A DNA stretch of 64,000 nt from Oceanimonas aquatica (GCF_030732065.1 NZ_JAVBHX010000004.1:124001-188000); one strand, 5' to 3'; positions 35,078 to 45,569 are shown, numbered from the stretch's first letter. Made by a program: numbers and translations. Notes: generated by a model not told the origin, from the sequence alone.

Positions 35078-36790
35078 TCAGCCGGTGATGCGGTTGACTT
35101 CCGCCAGGCTGATAATGCCAAGGCGCGCCTTTTCCAGCGCGGCCTGGCGCAGGGTGACCATGCCTTCTTCTTCCGCCGCCCGGGCCAGGGCCAGAGAGCC
35201 GGCGTCTTCCATAATCAGGTTGGCCAGCCGCTCGCTCATGGCCATAACTTCATAGACGCCGATGCGCCCCTTGTAGCCCTCGGTGCAGTGCGCGCAGCCC
35301 ACCGCCCGGTAAAGGGTAATGCCGCCCGCCTGCTGGGCGGGACTAAAGCCGAGCTGGGCCAGTTGCTCATGGGGCAGGATTTCCGGCGTGCGGCAATGCG
35401 TGCACAACTTGCGGGCCAGCCGCTGGGCCATGATAAGACTCACCGACGAGGCGATGTTGTAGGCCGGCAGTCCCATGTTGCCCAGCCGGGTCAGGGTCTC
35501 GGCGGCGGAGTTGGTGTGCAATGTAGACAGCACCAGGTGGCCGGTCTGGGCTGCCTTGACCGAAATCTCGGCAGTTTCCAGATCGCGGATTTCCCCCACC
35601 ATGATGATGTCGGGGTCCTGGCGCAGAAAGGCGCGCAGGGCATGGGCAAAGGACAGCCCCGCCTTGGGATTGATCTGTACCTGGTTGATGCCGGGCAGGT
35701 TGATTTCAATGGGATCTTCGGCGGTGGAAATATTGGCGGTCACGGTATTGAGAATGCTGAGGCCCGTATACAGCGACACCGTCTTGCCCGAGCCGGTGGG
35801 GCCGGTGACCAGTATCATGCCCTGCGGGCGCTTCAGGGCCTTGAGGTACATGGCCTTCTGCTCGTCGCTGTAGCCCAGCTGATCGATATCGAGACGGGCG
35901 GCGGAGCTGTCGAGAATACGGATCACCACCTTTTCTCCCCACATGGTGGGCAGGGTGTTAACCCGCATGTCCACCGACTTGGAGCGGGTCAGCTTGAGCT
36001 TGATGCGGCCGTCCTGAGGCAGGCGGCGTTCGGCAATATCGAGCCGGGCCATCACCTTGAGCCGGGCGGCGAAACGGCTGGCCAGGTGCACCGGCGGTGA
36101 GGCCACCTCGTGCAGCATGCCGTCGATGCGAAAGCGAATGCGAAAAAAGCGCTCATAGGGCTCAAAGTGCAGATCCGAGGCTTCCTTGCGCACCGCGTCC
36201 AGCATGATCTTGTTGATATATCGAACGATGGGGGCATCGTCTTCGTTGCGGCCGACCTCGTCTTCCCGCTCCGAAGGATCTTCCCCCAGCTCCAGGCCGG
36301 CGATGTCGTCGTCGGCAATGCCGTCAATGTCGAGCCCGGTGCCGCCGCTTTGCTGCAAGCGCAGCAGCAGTTGCTGCAGCTTGTCTTCTTCCACCAGCAG
36401 GGTGTCGGTGACCAGGTTGAAGCGAAAGCCGAAGTCTTCCAGCGCCGCCACATGGGTGGGATCCGACATGGCCAGGTAGAGCACCCGGTTTTCCAGCTTC
36501 ACCGGAACGGCGTGATGGCGCTCGATGAGATCCATGCTGAGAAACTGGGGCGGCAGCTGATCGACGTCGAAGTCGTCGAGATCCAGCAACGGCTGGCCGT
36601 ATTCCCGCTCGCAAAAGCGGGCCAGCTCGGGGGAGCTGAGCAGCTGTTTTTCCACCAGCATGGTGCTGAGTGGCTTGCCTTCCTGCCGGGCCAGGCTCTG
36701 CACCTGATCCAGCTCGGTGGAGGATAACAGCGAAGAAGCGGCCAGGCTTCGGGCCAGGCCGCTTCTGCTGGTATTAACGGGGATGGTCAT
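35078..36790 (-). CDS. pilB: Type IV pilus assembly ATPase PilB
   Basis: PilB powers pilus extension. This 570-residue protein has an N-terminal MshEN-type domain (about 50-160). The secretion ATPase core carries Walker [16 protein letters not shown] near residue 330, Walker [16 protein letters not shown] near 395, and the zinc-binding Cys motif CTHC ... CAHC near 460-495. The N2 region includes [27 protein letters not shown]. The start is 6 bases after the pilA stop and lacks an obvious ribosome site, so coupling to pilA translation is likely. Confidence 0.96.
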   Translation of the reverse strand: MTIPVNTSRSGLARSLAASSLLSSTELDQVQSLARQEGKPLSTMLVEKQLLSSPELARFCEREYGQPLLDLDDFDVDQLPPQFLSMDLIERHHAVPVKLENRVLYLAMSDPTHVAALEDFGFRFNLVTDTLLVEEDKLQQLLLRLQQSGGTGLDIDGIADDDIAGLELGEDPSEREDEVGRNEDDAPIVRYINKIMLDAVRKEASDLHFEPYERFFRIRFRIDGMLHEVASPPVHLASRFAARLKVMARLDIAERRLPQDGRIKLKLTRSKSVDMRVNTLPTMWGEKVVIRILDSSAARLDIDQLGYSDEQKAMYLKALKRPQGMILVTGPTGSGKTVSLYTGLSILNTVTANISTAEDPIEINLPGINQVQINPKAGLSFAHALRAFLRQDPDIIMVGEIRDLETAEISVKAAQTGHLVLSTLHTNSAAETLTRLGNMGLPAYNIASSVSLIMAQRLARKLCTHCRTPEILPHEQLAQLGFSPAQQAGGITLYRAVGCAHCTEGYKGRIGVYEVMAMSERLANLIMEDAGSLALARAAEEEGMVTLRQAALEKARLGIISLAEVNRITG

Positions 36791-36796
36791 ATTGGT

Positions 36797-37249
36797 TTAG
36801 CAAATACCATCACCAACACAAGAACCGACACTACCTGATGGGTTATTTGCCCATTTGACTCTTCCACCATCAACTGTACCTTCCATGATGTAAGTTAAAC
36901 TTCCCAGTGCAGAAGTTGCTGTAGCTGTAATTTTTGCATTACTAGTAGCATTCAAAGTGGATGCTTCAACGTCAACACTATTGACGTAATCAGTATCAAC
37001 CCCATTTGCAGCAATAGTATCAGCCTTGGATATACAGTCAGCTAATGTTCCCCCAGCCTGAACACATACTTCAAATGCAGTTTTAGCTCCTCCAGTCGCA
37101 GCAATTACCTCACTAAACTTGGCGCGTTGGGTATAGGTCTGATACGCCGGCAGGGCCACGGCGGCCAGTATGGCCACAATCGCCACCACTATCATCAGTT
37201 CAATCAGGGTAAAACCGCCCTGGGGGCGAGCGTGGGAAACTTGGTTCAT
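36797..37249 (-). CDS. pilA: Type IV major pilin PilA
   Basis: This 150-residue class IVa prepilin begins [12 protein letters not shown], the leader with the PilD cleavage site after Gly, then the mature [33 protein letters not shown] with Glu5. It has two Cys pairs, one mid-protein ([11 protein letters not shown]) and one at the very end (SCVGDGIC), the latter likely the D-loop disulfide. The start at 37249 has GAGG upstream; a 41-codon in-frame extension is rejected. The first 35 codons share the high GC of neighbours, while about 36830-37130 is clearly AT-richer, which suggests exchange of the exposed part of the pilin. Confidence 0.95.
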   Translation of the reverse strand: MNQVSHARPQGGFTLIELMIVVAIVAILAAVALPAYQTYTQRAKFSEVIAATGGAKTAFEVCVQAGGTLADCISKADTIAANGVDTDYVNSVDVEASTLNATSNAKITATATSALGSLTYIMEGTVDGGRVKWANNPSGSVGSCVGDGIC

Positions 37250-37477
37250 GGGTCTTGTCCTCGAGCAGCAATTCGTCTTGTTATGGCGGGCCTTGATTGA
37301 GCCTGCCCCATATCTATAGCAAGCCATTTGAATATTGCCCACTGAATTGTTGCGCCGAACGAAAAAATTCACGGCACTTTTGACGTGGATCTACTCACAT
37401 AATGCAATGGTTGTTTTTTGAACATCTGCTACCGTTAACCATATGGATTCATTTGAGTTTTCATCGGCACGTACGCA

Positions 37478-37502
37478 CAAAAATGCCGGGCAAGCCCGGC
37501 AT
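37478..37502 (-). terminator. Intrinsic terminator after nadC
   Basis: Read on the minus strand, ATGCCGGGC/GCCCGGCAT has a 2-base loop and is followed by TTTTGTG. It closes the nadC unit and separates it from pilA. Confidence 0.85.
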
Positions 37503-37533
37503 AACATATGTACAAAGGTGAAGGGTGCCGCGT

Positions 37534-38400
<867 letters not shown>

Positions 38401-38436
38401 TTATCGCGAGTTTACTGGCAAGCGTGCCTGCCGGGC

Positions 38437-38955
38437 TCAGGGCGCCGGCTCCAAATAGGTGATGGTCATCTGCGAGCCCCGCTGCACCAGCTCAAAGTGG
38501 CGCAGGGCGTTCATGCCCAGCAGCACTTCATCGCTCTGGCTGGGCATGATGACGGCGTCCAGATCGTACAGGGTGAAGGGCCCCAGCGACAACGATTTAA
38601 TATGAGTGCGGTAGCCGGTCACCTGGCCCGCCGCCGTGTTCAGGGCCAGCGCCCGGCCCGCCGGCAGGTCCAGCCGCGCGGCCAAGGCCTGAGGCACCGC
38701 CATCTGGGTGGCGCCGGTGTCGAGCAGAAACACCACCGGCTGCCCGTCTATGGTGCCGCTGGCCAGATAGTGACCGTGGCGGTTTTGCTCCAGCACCACG
38801 GTATTGGCGCCGAGCACACGCACCTCCTGGTTGGGGTTGTTTTCCTGCATCAGGCGCTGGTTAAAGTACCAGGTCAGCAGCAGCAGGCTCAGGCCCCACA
38901 CCAGGATCCACATGATGCGTCCGGTCCGGCGCACCGTATCGGGCTGTTGCGCCAT
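38437..38955 (-). CDS. Membrane-anchored retropepsin-like aspartic protease (clan AA)
   Basis: The protein has 172 residues with one N-terminal transmembrane helix (IMWILVWGLSLLLLTWYF, about 14-31) and a periplasmic retropepsin-like domain. The catalytic motif is LLDTGATQMAVP near residue 77, and the flap and closing strand are ADEVLLGMNAL-like (SDEVLLGMNALRHF). This fits the TIGR02281 family of single-domain aspartic proteases, which should dimerise to be active. The biological target is unknown. It is divergent from ampD across about 70 bases and lies 48 bases upstream of nadC on the same strand, so the two may be co-transcribed. Confidence 0.87.
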   Translation of the reverse strand: MAQQPDTVRRTGRIMWILVWGLSLLLLTWYFNQRLMQENNPNQEVRVLGANTVVLEQNRHGHYLASGTIDGQPVVFLLDTGATQMAVPQALAARLDLPAGRALALNTAAGQVTGYRTHIKSLSLGPFTLYDLDAVIMPSQSDEVLLGMNALRHFELVQRGSQMTITYLEPAP

Positions 38956-39027
38956 TCTGACTCCTTGGCGAAAAACGCGTTCAAACTGTTAGTATACTCC
39001 CGCTCACTTCACGCTTACGGATCCGTT

Positions 39028-39570
39028 ATGCCTTTTACCCTTGATAAGGGCTGGCTGAGCCCTGCCCGCCACTGTGAATCGCCTCACCAGGACGAGCGCC
39101 CGGCGGGCGACATCTCGTTGCTGGTGGTGCATTGCATCAGCCTGCCGCCGGGGCGCTTTGGCGACAACTATATAGATGACCTGTTTCTGGGCCGTCTCGA
39201 TGCAAACGCCCATCCCTATTTTGAGGGCATTCACCAATTGCGGGTGTCGGCCCACTGTCTGATCAGGCGCGACGGCGAGCTGGTGCAGTATGTGCCCTTT
39301 CACCGGCGCGCCTGGCATGCAGGACTGTCCTGCTTTGACGGGCGCGAGCGCTGCAACGACTTTTCCATCGGCATTGAACTGGAAGGCACCGACACCGGTG
39401 ACTATACCGATGCCCAGTACCGGCAACTGGCCAAGATGACTCGGGCTTTAATGCAGGCTTACCCCGCCATTACTCCCGAGCGCATTACCGGCCACAGCGA
39501 CATTGCCCCCGGCCGCAAAACCGACCCCGGCCCCGGCTTTGACTGGAAGCGCTTCAGAGCCATGCTCTGA
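39028..39570 (+). CDS. ampD: 1,6-anhydro-N-acetylmuramyl-L-alanine amidase AmpD
   Basis: AmpD is a cytoplasmic zinc amidase that removes the peptide from anhydromuropeptides during cell-wall recycling; its loss often derepresses AmpC beta-lactamase. This 180-residue protein shows H35 (LLVVHC), H156 (ITGHSDIAPGRKTDPGPGFDW) and D166 as zinc ligands, with the neighbouring Lys. The start MPFTLDKGWLSPARHCESPH fits the family; the frame is open far upstream across the divergent gene and that part is rejected. E. coli has ampE and aroP between ampD and pdhR; both are absent here, replaced by repeat DNA. Confidence 0.95.
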   Translation: MPFTLDKGWLSPARHCESPHQDERPAGDISLLVVHCISLPPGRFGDNYIDDLFLGRLDANAHPYFEGIHQLRVSAHCLIRRDGELVQYVPFHRRAWHAGLSCFDGRERCNDFSIGIELEGTDTGDYTDAQYRQLAKMTRALMQAYPAITPERITGHSDIAPGRKTDPGPGFDWKRFRAML

Positions 39571-39581
39571 GCATCTTCCAC

Positions 39582-39795
39582 GCGAATCAGCAGTGTGGTT
39601 GCACTGCGCCGACACGCTTCACTGAATGTCACTCACTAAAAAGCCTGCTGCGAACATATTCAATGTTCGGTCAGGCTTTTTACTTCGTCACGGCGAACAA
39701 GTTCGCCCCATGTACGCTCGAAAATGCCATATATGGCATTTAATGGTCGGCTCCGGCAATCCCCACTGCTGCTTCGGGCAACATCGGCGTTGCCT
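39582..39795 (-). repeat. Dispersed palindromic repeat, copy 3 (interrupted)
   Basis: One arm of the repeat family, in the orientation of copy 2, is present with GCCGACACGCTTCA, then about 85 bases of unrelated sequence containing a terminator. It then resumes at CCCATGTACGCTCG with hairpin AAATGCC/GGCATTT at 39722-39741 and GGTCGGCTCCGGCAATCCCCACTGC-like sequence. It lies between ampD and pdhR. Confidence 0.7.
39638..39681. terminator. Strong bidirectional terminator after ampD
   Basis: The outer stem AAAAAGCCTG/CAGGCTTTTT encloses an inner stem CGAACAT/ATGTTCG with loop ATTCA, and ends with TTTTT on both strands. It interrupts repeat copy 3. Confidence 0.85.
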
Positions 39796-39809
39796 GCTAC
39801 ACCACCAAT

Positions 39810-39833
39810 CCCCAGTCCCTATTCCCCAATCCC
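39810..39833 (-). other. G-quadruplex-type motif upstream of pdhR
   Basis: On the minus strand there are four G-tracts of 3, 4, 3 and 4 with loops of 3, 4 and 3 bases, visible here as CCCC-AGT-CCC-TATT-CCCC-AAT-CCC. This meets the simple G3+N1-7 rule. Any function is unknown. Confidence 0.5.
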
Positions 39834-39845
39834 TGTTTTTCCCTG

Positions 39846-39857
39846 TTGGTCTGACCA
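39846..39857 (+). promoter_or_regulatory. Second FadR/PdhR-family operator-like site
   Basis: TTGGTCTGACCA has the TGGTnnnACCA core of the FadR/PdhR regulator family; the inner bases TGGTCTGACCA fit FadR better than PdhR. It lies about 150 bases upstream of the main pdhR operator. Confidence 0.45.
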
Positions 39858-40006
39858 TTACCAATATTCTTGTGTTTTCCCGTGGCTGGGCTAGTTTTAT
39901 GAGCTGGCCCAAAAAAAACGCCGGGCGTAACGGCCCTTTTGTGTGCAATGCTCACAAAAAAAATGGACAATTCTTGCCTGCTCTGATACCTTTTTTTAAC
40001 AGTGTT

Positions 40007-40023
40007 AATTGGTATTACCAATT
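40007..40023 (+). promoter_or_regulatory. PdhR operator
   Basis: AATTGGTATTACCAATT is a perfect palindrome with the PdhR consensus ATTGGTnnnACCAAT, 16 bases before the pdhR start codon. Pyruvate-free PdhR should bind here and repress the pdhR-aceE-aceF operon. Confidence 0.9.
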
Positions 40024-40039
40024 TAAAAAGCCAGAGCGA

Positions 40040-40801
40040 ATGACCTACCAGCGCATCAAACAGCCCAAACTTGCCGAGACCATCGCTTCCAAGCTGGAGC
40101 AGATGATAGTGGAAGGCAGCCTGCAGCCGGGCCAGCGGTTGCCGCCCGAGCGGGAGCTGGCCGAGCAGTTCGCTGTGTCGCGCCCGTCCGTGCGCGAGGC
40201 CATTCAGCACCTGGAGGTGCGTGGCCTGGTTTCCCGCAAGCAGGGCGGGGGCACCTACGTACAGAATGCCCTCACCAAGGGCTTGGCGGATCCTCTGTTT
40301 CAGCTGCTGGCGGAACACCCGGAATCCCAGTACGACCTGCTGGAGTTTCGCCACACCATGGAAGGCATTTCTGCCTTTTATGCGGCGATGCGCGGTACCG
40401 AAACCGACTTCGATGCCATTCGTGAGGCCCAGCAGGCCATTATTCAGGCCCAGGAAAAGGGCGATCTGGCCGCAGAGGCCAAGTATGCCGCCGAGTTCTA
40501 CCTGGCGGTGGCGGCAGCCGCCCACAACGTGGTGCTGCTGCACCTGTTGCGCGCCATTCAGCCCATGCTGGAGTCCAGCATTCTGCGCAACATTCAGATT
40601 CTTAACCGGCGAGCCGGCATGGTGGAGCAGATCCGCAAACATCGCGCCAATCTGATCCAGACCATTTTGTCACGCGAGCCGGAGCAGGCCAGGGACGCTT
40701 GTCATGAGCACCTGGCCTTTATTGAAGAAACCCTGTTGGAGATCCAGCGCGAGGAGAGCCGCATTCAGCGTTCCCTGCGCCGGACCCGGCAACAGGAATA
40801 A
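40040..40801 (+). CDS. pdhR: Pyruvate dehydrogenase complex repressor PdhR (GntR/FadR family)
   Basis: This 253-residue regulator has an N-terminal winged-helix domain (RLPPERELAEQFAVSRPSVREAIQHLEVRGLVSRKQGGGTYVQ, residues about 33-75) and a FadR-type C-terminal ligand domain (HPESQYDLLEFRHTMEGISAFYAA). It should release DNA when pyruvate accumulates. I chose the ATG at 40040, giving the E. coli length and start MTYQRIKQPKLAETI; a much longer frame upstream runs through repeat and operator DNA and is rejected. The ribosome site is weak. aceE begins 61 bases downstream. Confidence 0.95.
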   Translation: MTYQRIKQPKLAETIASKLEQMIVEGSLQPGQRLPPERELAEQFAVSRPSVREAIQHLEVRGLVSRKQGGGTYVQNALTKGLADPLFQLLAEHPESQYDLLEFRHTMEGISAFYAAMRGTETDFDAIREAQQAIIQAQEKGDLAAEAKYAAEFYLAVAAAAHNVVLLHLLRAIQPMLESSILRNIQILNRRAGMVEQIRKHRANLIQTILSREPEQARDACHEHLAFIEETLLEIQREESRIQRSLRRTRQQE

Positions 40802-40862
40802 TAATGCCTTCGGCAGCGACGAAACCCATGGGCACTTGCCCCAAACGAGATAGGAAACAGCC

Positions 40863-43523
40863 ATGTCTGATATCCTGAAAAACGATGTGGATTCAATAGA
40901 GACTCAAGAGTGGCTCGACGCCCTGGAGTCTTTGATCCGTCAAGAAGGACCTGAGCGCGCTCAATACATTTACGAGCGCCTGACCACCAAAGCCATCAAG
41001 CATGGCGTTGCCGTGGCCCGAAACGCTCACTCAGATTACGTTAACAGCATTGCTGCCGACGCAGAGCCTGAGTACCCGGGCAACTGGGATCTGGAACGGC
41101 GGATCCGCGCCATCATCCGTTGGAACTCAGTCATGATCGTACTGCGCGGCTCCAAGAAAGACCTGGACCTGGGTGGTCACATGTCTTCCTTCTCCTCCAG
41201 TGCCACCATGTACGAAGTGGCGTTCAACCACTTCTTCCGCGCCCGTAACGAGAAAGACGGCGGCGACCTGGTGTTCTTCCAGGGCCACATCTCTCCCGGT
41301 ATCTACGCCCGCGCCTTTGCCGAGGGTCGCCTGACCGAAGCCCAGCTGGACATGTTCCGTCAGGAAGTGGACGGCAAGGGCATTCCGTCCTATCCGCACC
41401 CCAAGCTGATGCCGGACTTCTGGCAGTTCCCGACCGTATCCATGGGTCTGGGTCCGATCAACGCCATCTATCAGGCCCGCTTCCTCAAGTACCTGACCGA
41501 CCGTGGCCTGAAAGACTGCTCCGAGCAGCGCGTTTACGCCTACCTGGGCGACGGCGAGATGGACGAGCCGGAATCCAAGGGTGCCATCACCATCGCTGCC
41601 CGCGAGAAGCTGGACAACCTGTGCTTCATCATCAACTGTAACCTGCAGCGTCTGGATGGCCCGGTTGTGGGTAACGGCAAGATCGTCAACGAACTGGACG
41701 GCCTGTTTACCGGCGCCGGCTGGAACGTGGTCAAGGTTATCTGGGGCCGTCGCTGGGACGAGCTGATCGCTAAAGACAAGTCCGGCAAGCTGGTTCAGCT
41801 GATGAACGAGACCCTGGACGGCGACTACCAGACCTTCAAGTCCAAAGACGGCGCCTACGTGCGCGAGCACTTCTTCGGCAAGTACCCGGAGACCGCCGAG
41901 CTGGTGAAGGACATGACCGACGAAGAAATCTTCGCCCTGAACCGGGGTGGTCACGATCCGGCCAAGATGTTTGCTGCGTACAAGAACGCCGCCGACACCA
42001 AGGGCAAGCCGTCCGTTATCCTGGCCAAGACCATCAAGGGTTACGGCATGGGCGATGCCGCCGAAGGCAAGAACATCGCGCACCAGGTCAAGAAGATGGA
42101 CATGTCTTCCCTCAAGCACTTCCGCGATCGCTTCAACATTGAAGTCAGCGACGAAGAGCTGCCGAACCTGCCTTACATCAAGATTGAGGAAGGCTCCCGC
42201 GAGCACGAGTACCTGCATGCCCGTCGTCAGAACCTGAAAGGCTACCTGCCGACCCGTCTGCCGCAGACCACCGTCAAGCTGGACATTCCGGCGCTGGAAG
42301 ACTTCGCCCCGCTGCTGGAAGAGCAGAAGCGTGAAATCTCCACCACCATGGCGTTCGTGCGTTCTCTGAACATCATGCTGAAAGACAAGTCCATCGGTAA
42401 GCGCATCGTGCCCATCCTGGCCGATGAAGCCCGTACCTTTGGTATGGAAGGCCTGTTCCGTCAGATCGGTATCTACAACCCGCACGGCCAGCAGTACGTA
42501 CCTCAGGACCGTGAGCAGGTTGCTTACTACAAGGAAGACAAGAAGGGTCAGGTACTGCAGGAAGGTATCAACGAGCTGGGCGCCATGTCTTCATGGCTGG
42601 CGGCTGCCACCTCTTACAGCACCAACGACTGCCCCATGATTCCGTTCTACATCTACTACTCGATGTTCGGTTTCCAGCGTGTGGGCGATCTGTGCTGGGC
42701 TGCCGGTGACCAACAGGCGCGCGGTTTCCTGCTGGGTGCCACCTCCGGTCGTACCACCCTGAACGGTGAAGGTCTGCAGCACGAAGACGGTCACAGCCAC
42801 ATTCTGGCCGGTACCATTCCGAACTGTATCACCTACGATCCGACCTACGCCTATGAAGTAGCGGTTATCGTTCAGGACGGTCTGCGTCGTATGTACGGCG
42901 ACAACCCCGAGAACGTGTACTACTACCTGACCACGCTGAACGAGAACTACCACCAGCCGGCCATGCCGGAAGGTGCCGAGGAAGGCATCCGCAAGGGTAT
43001 CTACAAGCTCGAAACCGTGGAAGGCAAGAACGGCAAGGTTCAGCTGATGGGCTCCGGCACCATCCTGGTGGGCGTGCGTGAAGCCGCTCAGATCCTGGCC
43101 GAGGAATACGGCATCGGTTCCGACGTATACAGCGTGACTTCCTTCAACGAAGTCACCCGCGAAGGTCAGGACGCCGAGCGCTGGAACATGCTGCACCCGA
43201 CCGAAGAGGCCCGCGTGCCTTACATCGCTCAGGTGATGGGTTCCGAGCCGGCCATTGCTGCCACCGACTATATGAAGAACTACGCCGAACAGGTTCGTGC
43301 CTTCATGCCGTCCGCCAGCTACAAGGTACTGGGTACCGATGGTTTCGGTCGTTCCGACAGCCGTGACAACCTGCGTCGTCACTTCGAAGTGAACAAGCAC
43401 TACGTGGTCGTTGCCGCGCTGACCGAGCTGGCCAAGCAGGGCACCGTCGACAAGCAGGTCGTGGCCGACGCCATTGCCAAGTACGGCATCGACGCCGACA
43501 AGATCAACCCGCTGTACGCATAA
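40863..43523 (+). CDS. aceE: Pyruvate dehydrogenase E1 component AceE
   Basis: The homodimeric E1 enzyme decarboxylates pyruvate on thiamine diphosphate and acetylates the lipoyl arm of AceF. This 886-residue protein matches E. coli AceE along its length. It carries the ThDP/Mg motif YLGDGEMDEPESKGAITIAAREKLDNLCFIINCNLQRLDG near residues 227-266, EDGHSH in the pyrimidine domain, and SLKHFRDRFNI. AGGAAA precedes the ATG. Codon use is strongly biased, as expected for a highly expressed gene. aceF starts 10 bases after the stop. Confidence 0.97.
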   Translation: MSDILKNDVDSIETQEWLDALESLIRQEGPERAQYIYERLTTKAIKHGVAVARNAHSDYVNSIAADAEPEYPGNWDLERRIRAIIRWNSVMIVLRGSKKDLDLGGHMSSFSSSATMYEVAFNHFFRARNEKDGGDLVFFQGHISPGIYARAFAEGRLTEAQLDMFRQEVDGKGIPSYPHPKLMPDFWQFPTVSMGLGPINAIYQARFLKYLTDRGLKDCSEQRVYAYLGDGEMDEPESKGAITIAAREKLDNLCFIINCNLQRLDGPVVGNGKIVNELDGLFTGAGWNVVKVIWGRRWDELIAKDKSGKLVQLMNETLDGDYQTFKSKDGAYVREHFFGKYPETAELVKDMTDEEIFALNRGGHDPAKMFAAYKNAADTKGKPSVILAKTIKGYGMGDAAEGKNIAHQVKKMDMSSLKHFRDRFNIEVSDEELPNLPYIKIEEGSREHEYLHARRQNLKGYLPTRLPQTTVKLDIPALEDFAPLLEEQKREISTTMAFVRSLNIMLKDKSIGKRIVPILADEARTFGMEGLFRQIGIYNPHGQQYVPQDREQVAYYKEDKKGQVLQEGINELGAMSSWLAAATSYSTNDCPMIPFYIYYSMFGFQRVGDLCWAAGDQQARGFLLGATSGRTTLNGEGLQHEDGHSHILAGTIPNCITYDPTYAYEVAVIVQDGLRRMYGDNPENVYYYLTTLNENYHQPAMPEGAEEGIRKGIYKLETVEGKNGKVQLMGSGTILVGVREAAQILAEEYGIGSDVYSVTSFNEVTREGQDAERWNMLHPTEEARVPYIAQVMGSEPAIAATDYMKNYAEQVRAFMPSASYKVLGTDGFGRSDSRDNLRRHFEVNKHYVVVAALTELAKQGTVDKQVVADAIAKYGIDADKINPLYA

Positions 43524-43533
43524 GGGGTAACAC

Positions 43534-45417
43534 ATGTCTAAAGATATTCTGGTGCCGGATATCGGCGCGGATGAGGTTGAAGTCACCGAGATCCTGGTTG
43601 CCGTGGGCGACAAGGTCGAGGAAGAACAGTCTCTGATCACCGTGGAAGGCGACAAGGCCTCCATGGAAGTGCCTGCCCCCGCCGCCGGCGTGGTCAAGGA
43701 AATCAAGATTGCCGTGGGTGACAAGGTCAACACCGGTTCTCTTATCATGGTCTTTGAAGCAGAGGGCGGCGCTGCCGCCCCGGCTGAAGCCGAGGCTCCC
43801 AAGGCTGAAGCCGCGCCGGCCGCTGCTGCCGCCAGCGCCCTGAAAGAAGTGAACGTGCCGGACATCGGTGGTGACGAGGTTGAAGTAACCGAAATCGCCG
43901 TGGCCGTAGGCGACACCATTGAGGAAGAGCAGACCCTGATCACCGTGGAAGGCGACAAGGCCTCCATGGAAGTGCCGGCTCCGTTCGCCGGCAAGGTAGC
44001 CGAGATCAAGATTGCCGTGGGCGACAAGGTCAACACTGGCTCTCTGATCATGGTCTTTGAAGTAGCTGGCTCCGCTCCGGCTGCTGCTGCCCCGGCCGAA
44101 GCCGCTCCGGCTGCCGCGCCGGCCGCTGCTGCTGCCAAAGACGTGAACGTGCCGGACATCGGCGGTGACGAAGTGGAAGTCACCGAAGTGATGGTAGCCG
44201 TGGGCGACAAGGTGGAAGCCGAGCAGTCCATCCTGACCGTGGAAGGTGACAAGGCCTCCATGGAAGTACCTGCGCCCTTCGCCGGTGTGGTCAAGGAAAT
44301 CAAGGTTGCCACCGGTGACAAGGTTGCTACCGGCTCGCTGGTGATGGTGTTCGAGGTGGAAGGTGCCGCCCCGGCTGCTGCTCCTGCCGCCGCCGCTCCG
44401 GCCAAGGCTGCCCCCGCGGCTGAAGCGCCCAAGGCTGCCGCCCCGGCCGCCGCTGCTGCTCCGGCCAAGGGTGAGTTCGTTGAGAACAACGCCTACGTGC
44501 ATGCCACGCCTGTGGTTCGCCGTCTGGCCCGCGAGTTCGGTGTGGACCTGTCCAAGGTGTCCGCCACCGGCCCGAAACAGCGCATTCTGAAGGAAGACGT
44601 ACAGAACTACGTCAAGTCCATCATCAAGCAGGTTTCCGGTCAGCCCGCGGGCGTGGCCGTGGCCGGCAGTGGTATGGAAGTGCTGGCCTGGCCCAAGGTC
44701 GACTTTGCCAAGTTCGGTGAAGTGGAAGAAGTGGCCCTGACCCGCATTCAGAAGATCTCCGGTCCGAACCTGCACCGTAACTGGGTGAAAATCCCTCACG
44801 TTACCCAGTTCGACGAGACCGATATCACCGAACTGGAAGCTTTCCGCAAGAGCGAAAACGCCATCGCCGAGAAGCAGAAGCTGGGTTACAAGATCTCCCC
44901 GCTGATCTTCATCATGAAGGCCGCCGCCAAGGCGCTGGAAGCCTTCCCCAAGTTCTGCTCTTCCCTGTCGGAAGACGGCCAGAGCCTGGTGATGAAGAAG
45001 TACGTGCACATCGGTGTGGCGGTAGATACTCCCAACGGTCTGGTGGTTCCGGTTGTTCGCGACGTCAACAAGAAAGGTATTCGCGAGCTGGCCATCGAGC
45101 TGGGTGAAATCTCCAAGAAAGCCCGTGCCGGCAAGCTGACCGCGGCCGACATGCAGGGCGGTTGCTTCACCATCTCGTCTCTGGGCGGCATTGGTGGCAC
45201 CCAGTTCACCCCCATCGTGAATGCGCCGGAAGTGGCCATTCTGGGTGTGTCCAAGTCCGGCATCAAGCCGGTATGGAACGGTAAAGAGTTCGAGCCCCGC
45301 CTGATCCAGCCGCTGGCGTTGTCCTACGACCACCGGGTGATCGACGGCGCCGACGGTGCCCGCTTCATCACCATGCTGAGTGGTGTGCTGAGCGACCTTC
45401 GCCGCCTGGCCCTTTAA
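43534..45417 (+). CDS. aceF: Pyruvate dehydrogenase E2 (dihydrolipoamide acetyltransferase) AceF
   Basis: The E2 core transfers acetyl groups to CoA. This 627-residue protein has three tandem lipoyl domains, with lipoyl-lysines K41, K142 and K240, each in [11 protein letters not shown]. They are joined by Ala/Pro/Glu-rich flexible linkers. A peripheral subunit-binding domain ([42 protein letters not shown], about 320-360) and the catalytic domain follow, ending near [13 protein letters not shown] with the active-site His. The near-identical lipoyl repeats could recombine. A terminator follows, then lpdA. Confidence 0.97.
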   Translation: MSKDILVPDIGADEVEVTEILVAVGDKVEEEQSLITVEGDKASMEVPAPAAGVVKEIKIAVGDKVNTGSLIMVFEAEGGAAAPAEAEAPKAEAAPAAAAASALKEVNVPDIGGDEVEVTEIAVAVGDTIEEEQTLITVEGDKASMEVPAPFAGKVAEIKIAVGDKVNTGSLIMVFEVAGSAPAAAAPAEAAPAAAPAAAAAKDVNVPDIGGDEVEVTEVMVAVGDKVEAEQSILTVEGDKASMEVPAPFAGVVKEIKVATGDKVATGSLVMVFEVEGAAPAAAPAAAAPAKAAPAAEAPKAAAPAAAAAPAKGEFVENNAYVHATPVVRRLAREFGVDLSKVSATGPKQRILKEDVQNYVKSIIKQVSGQPAGVAVAGSGMEVLAWPKVDFAKFGEVEEVALTRIQKISGPNLHRNWVKIPHVTQFDETDITELEAFRKSENAIAEKQKLGYKISPLIFIMKAAAKALEAFPKFCSSLSEDGQSLVMKKYVHIGVAVDTPNGLVVPVVRDVNKKGIRELAIELGEISKKARAGKLTAADMQGGCFTISSLGGIGGTQFTPIVNAPEVAILGVSKSGIKPVWNGKEFEPRLIQPLALSYDHRVIDGADGARFITMLSGVLSDLRRLAL

Positions 45418-45423
45418 TGTGAC

Positions 45424-45448
45424 AAGGCAGGCATAAGCCTGCCTTTTT
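45424..45448 (+). terminator. Intrinsic terminator between aceF and lpdA
   Basis: The 9-bp arms AAGGCAGGC/GCCTGCCTT with loop ATAA are followed by TTT. Some readthrough or a separate lpdA promoter in 45449-45569 is expected, as in E. coli. Confidence 0.85.
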
Positions 45449-45569
45449 ACTTTCTTTTTGATAACAGAACAGTAAACTTTTGCCCGTTTGCAATGTAGTG
45501 GCCGCCTTGAGTCTGGTGCTCTCGCCGCCACTGCCTGAACAGGGCTAAAAAATCATAATAGAGGTCACC

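Noticed and set aside
37250-37480. Possible sigma-54 promoter for pilA
   Set aside because: No GG-N10-GC element could be found on the minus strand upstream of pilA.
39626-40039. 138-codon N-terminal extension of pdhR
   Set aside because: It runs through terminator, repeat and operator sequence; PdhR starts at 40040.
42591-45531. Very long minus-strand frames opposite aceE/aceF (about 630 and 675 codons)
   Set aside because: They mirror highly biased GC-rich coding DNA; the translations are Gly/His/Gln- or Ser/Ala/Thr-rich low complexity with no domain.
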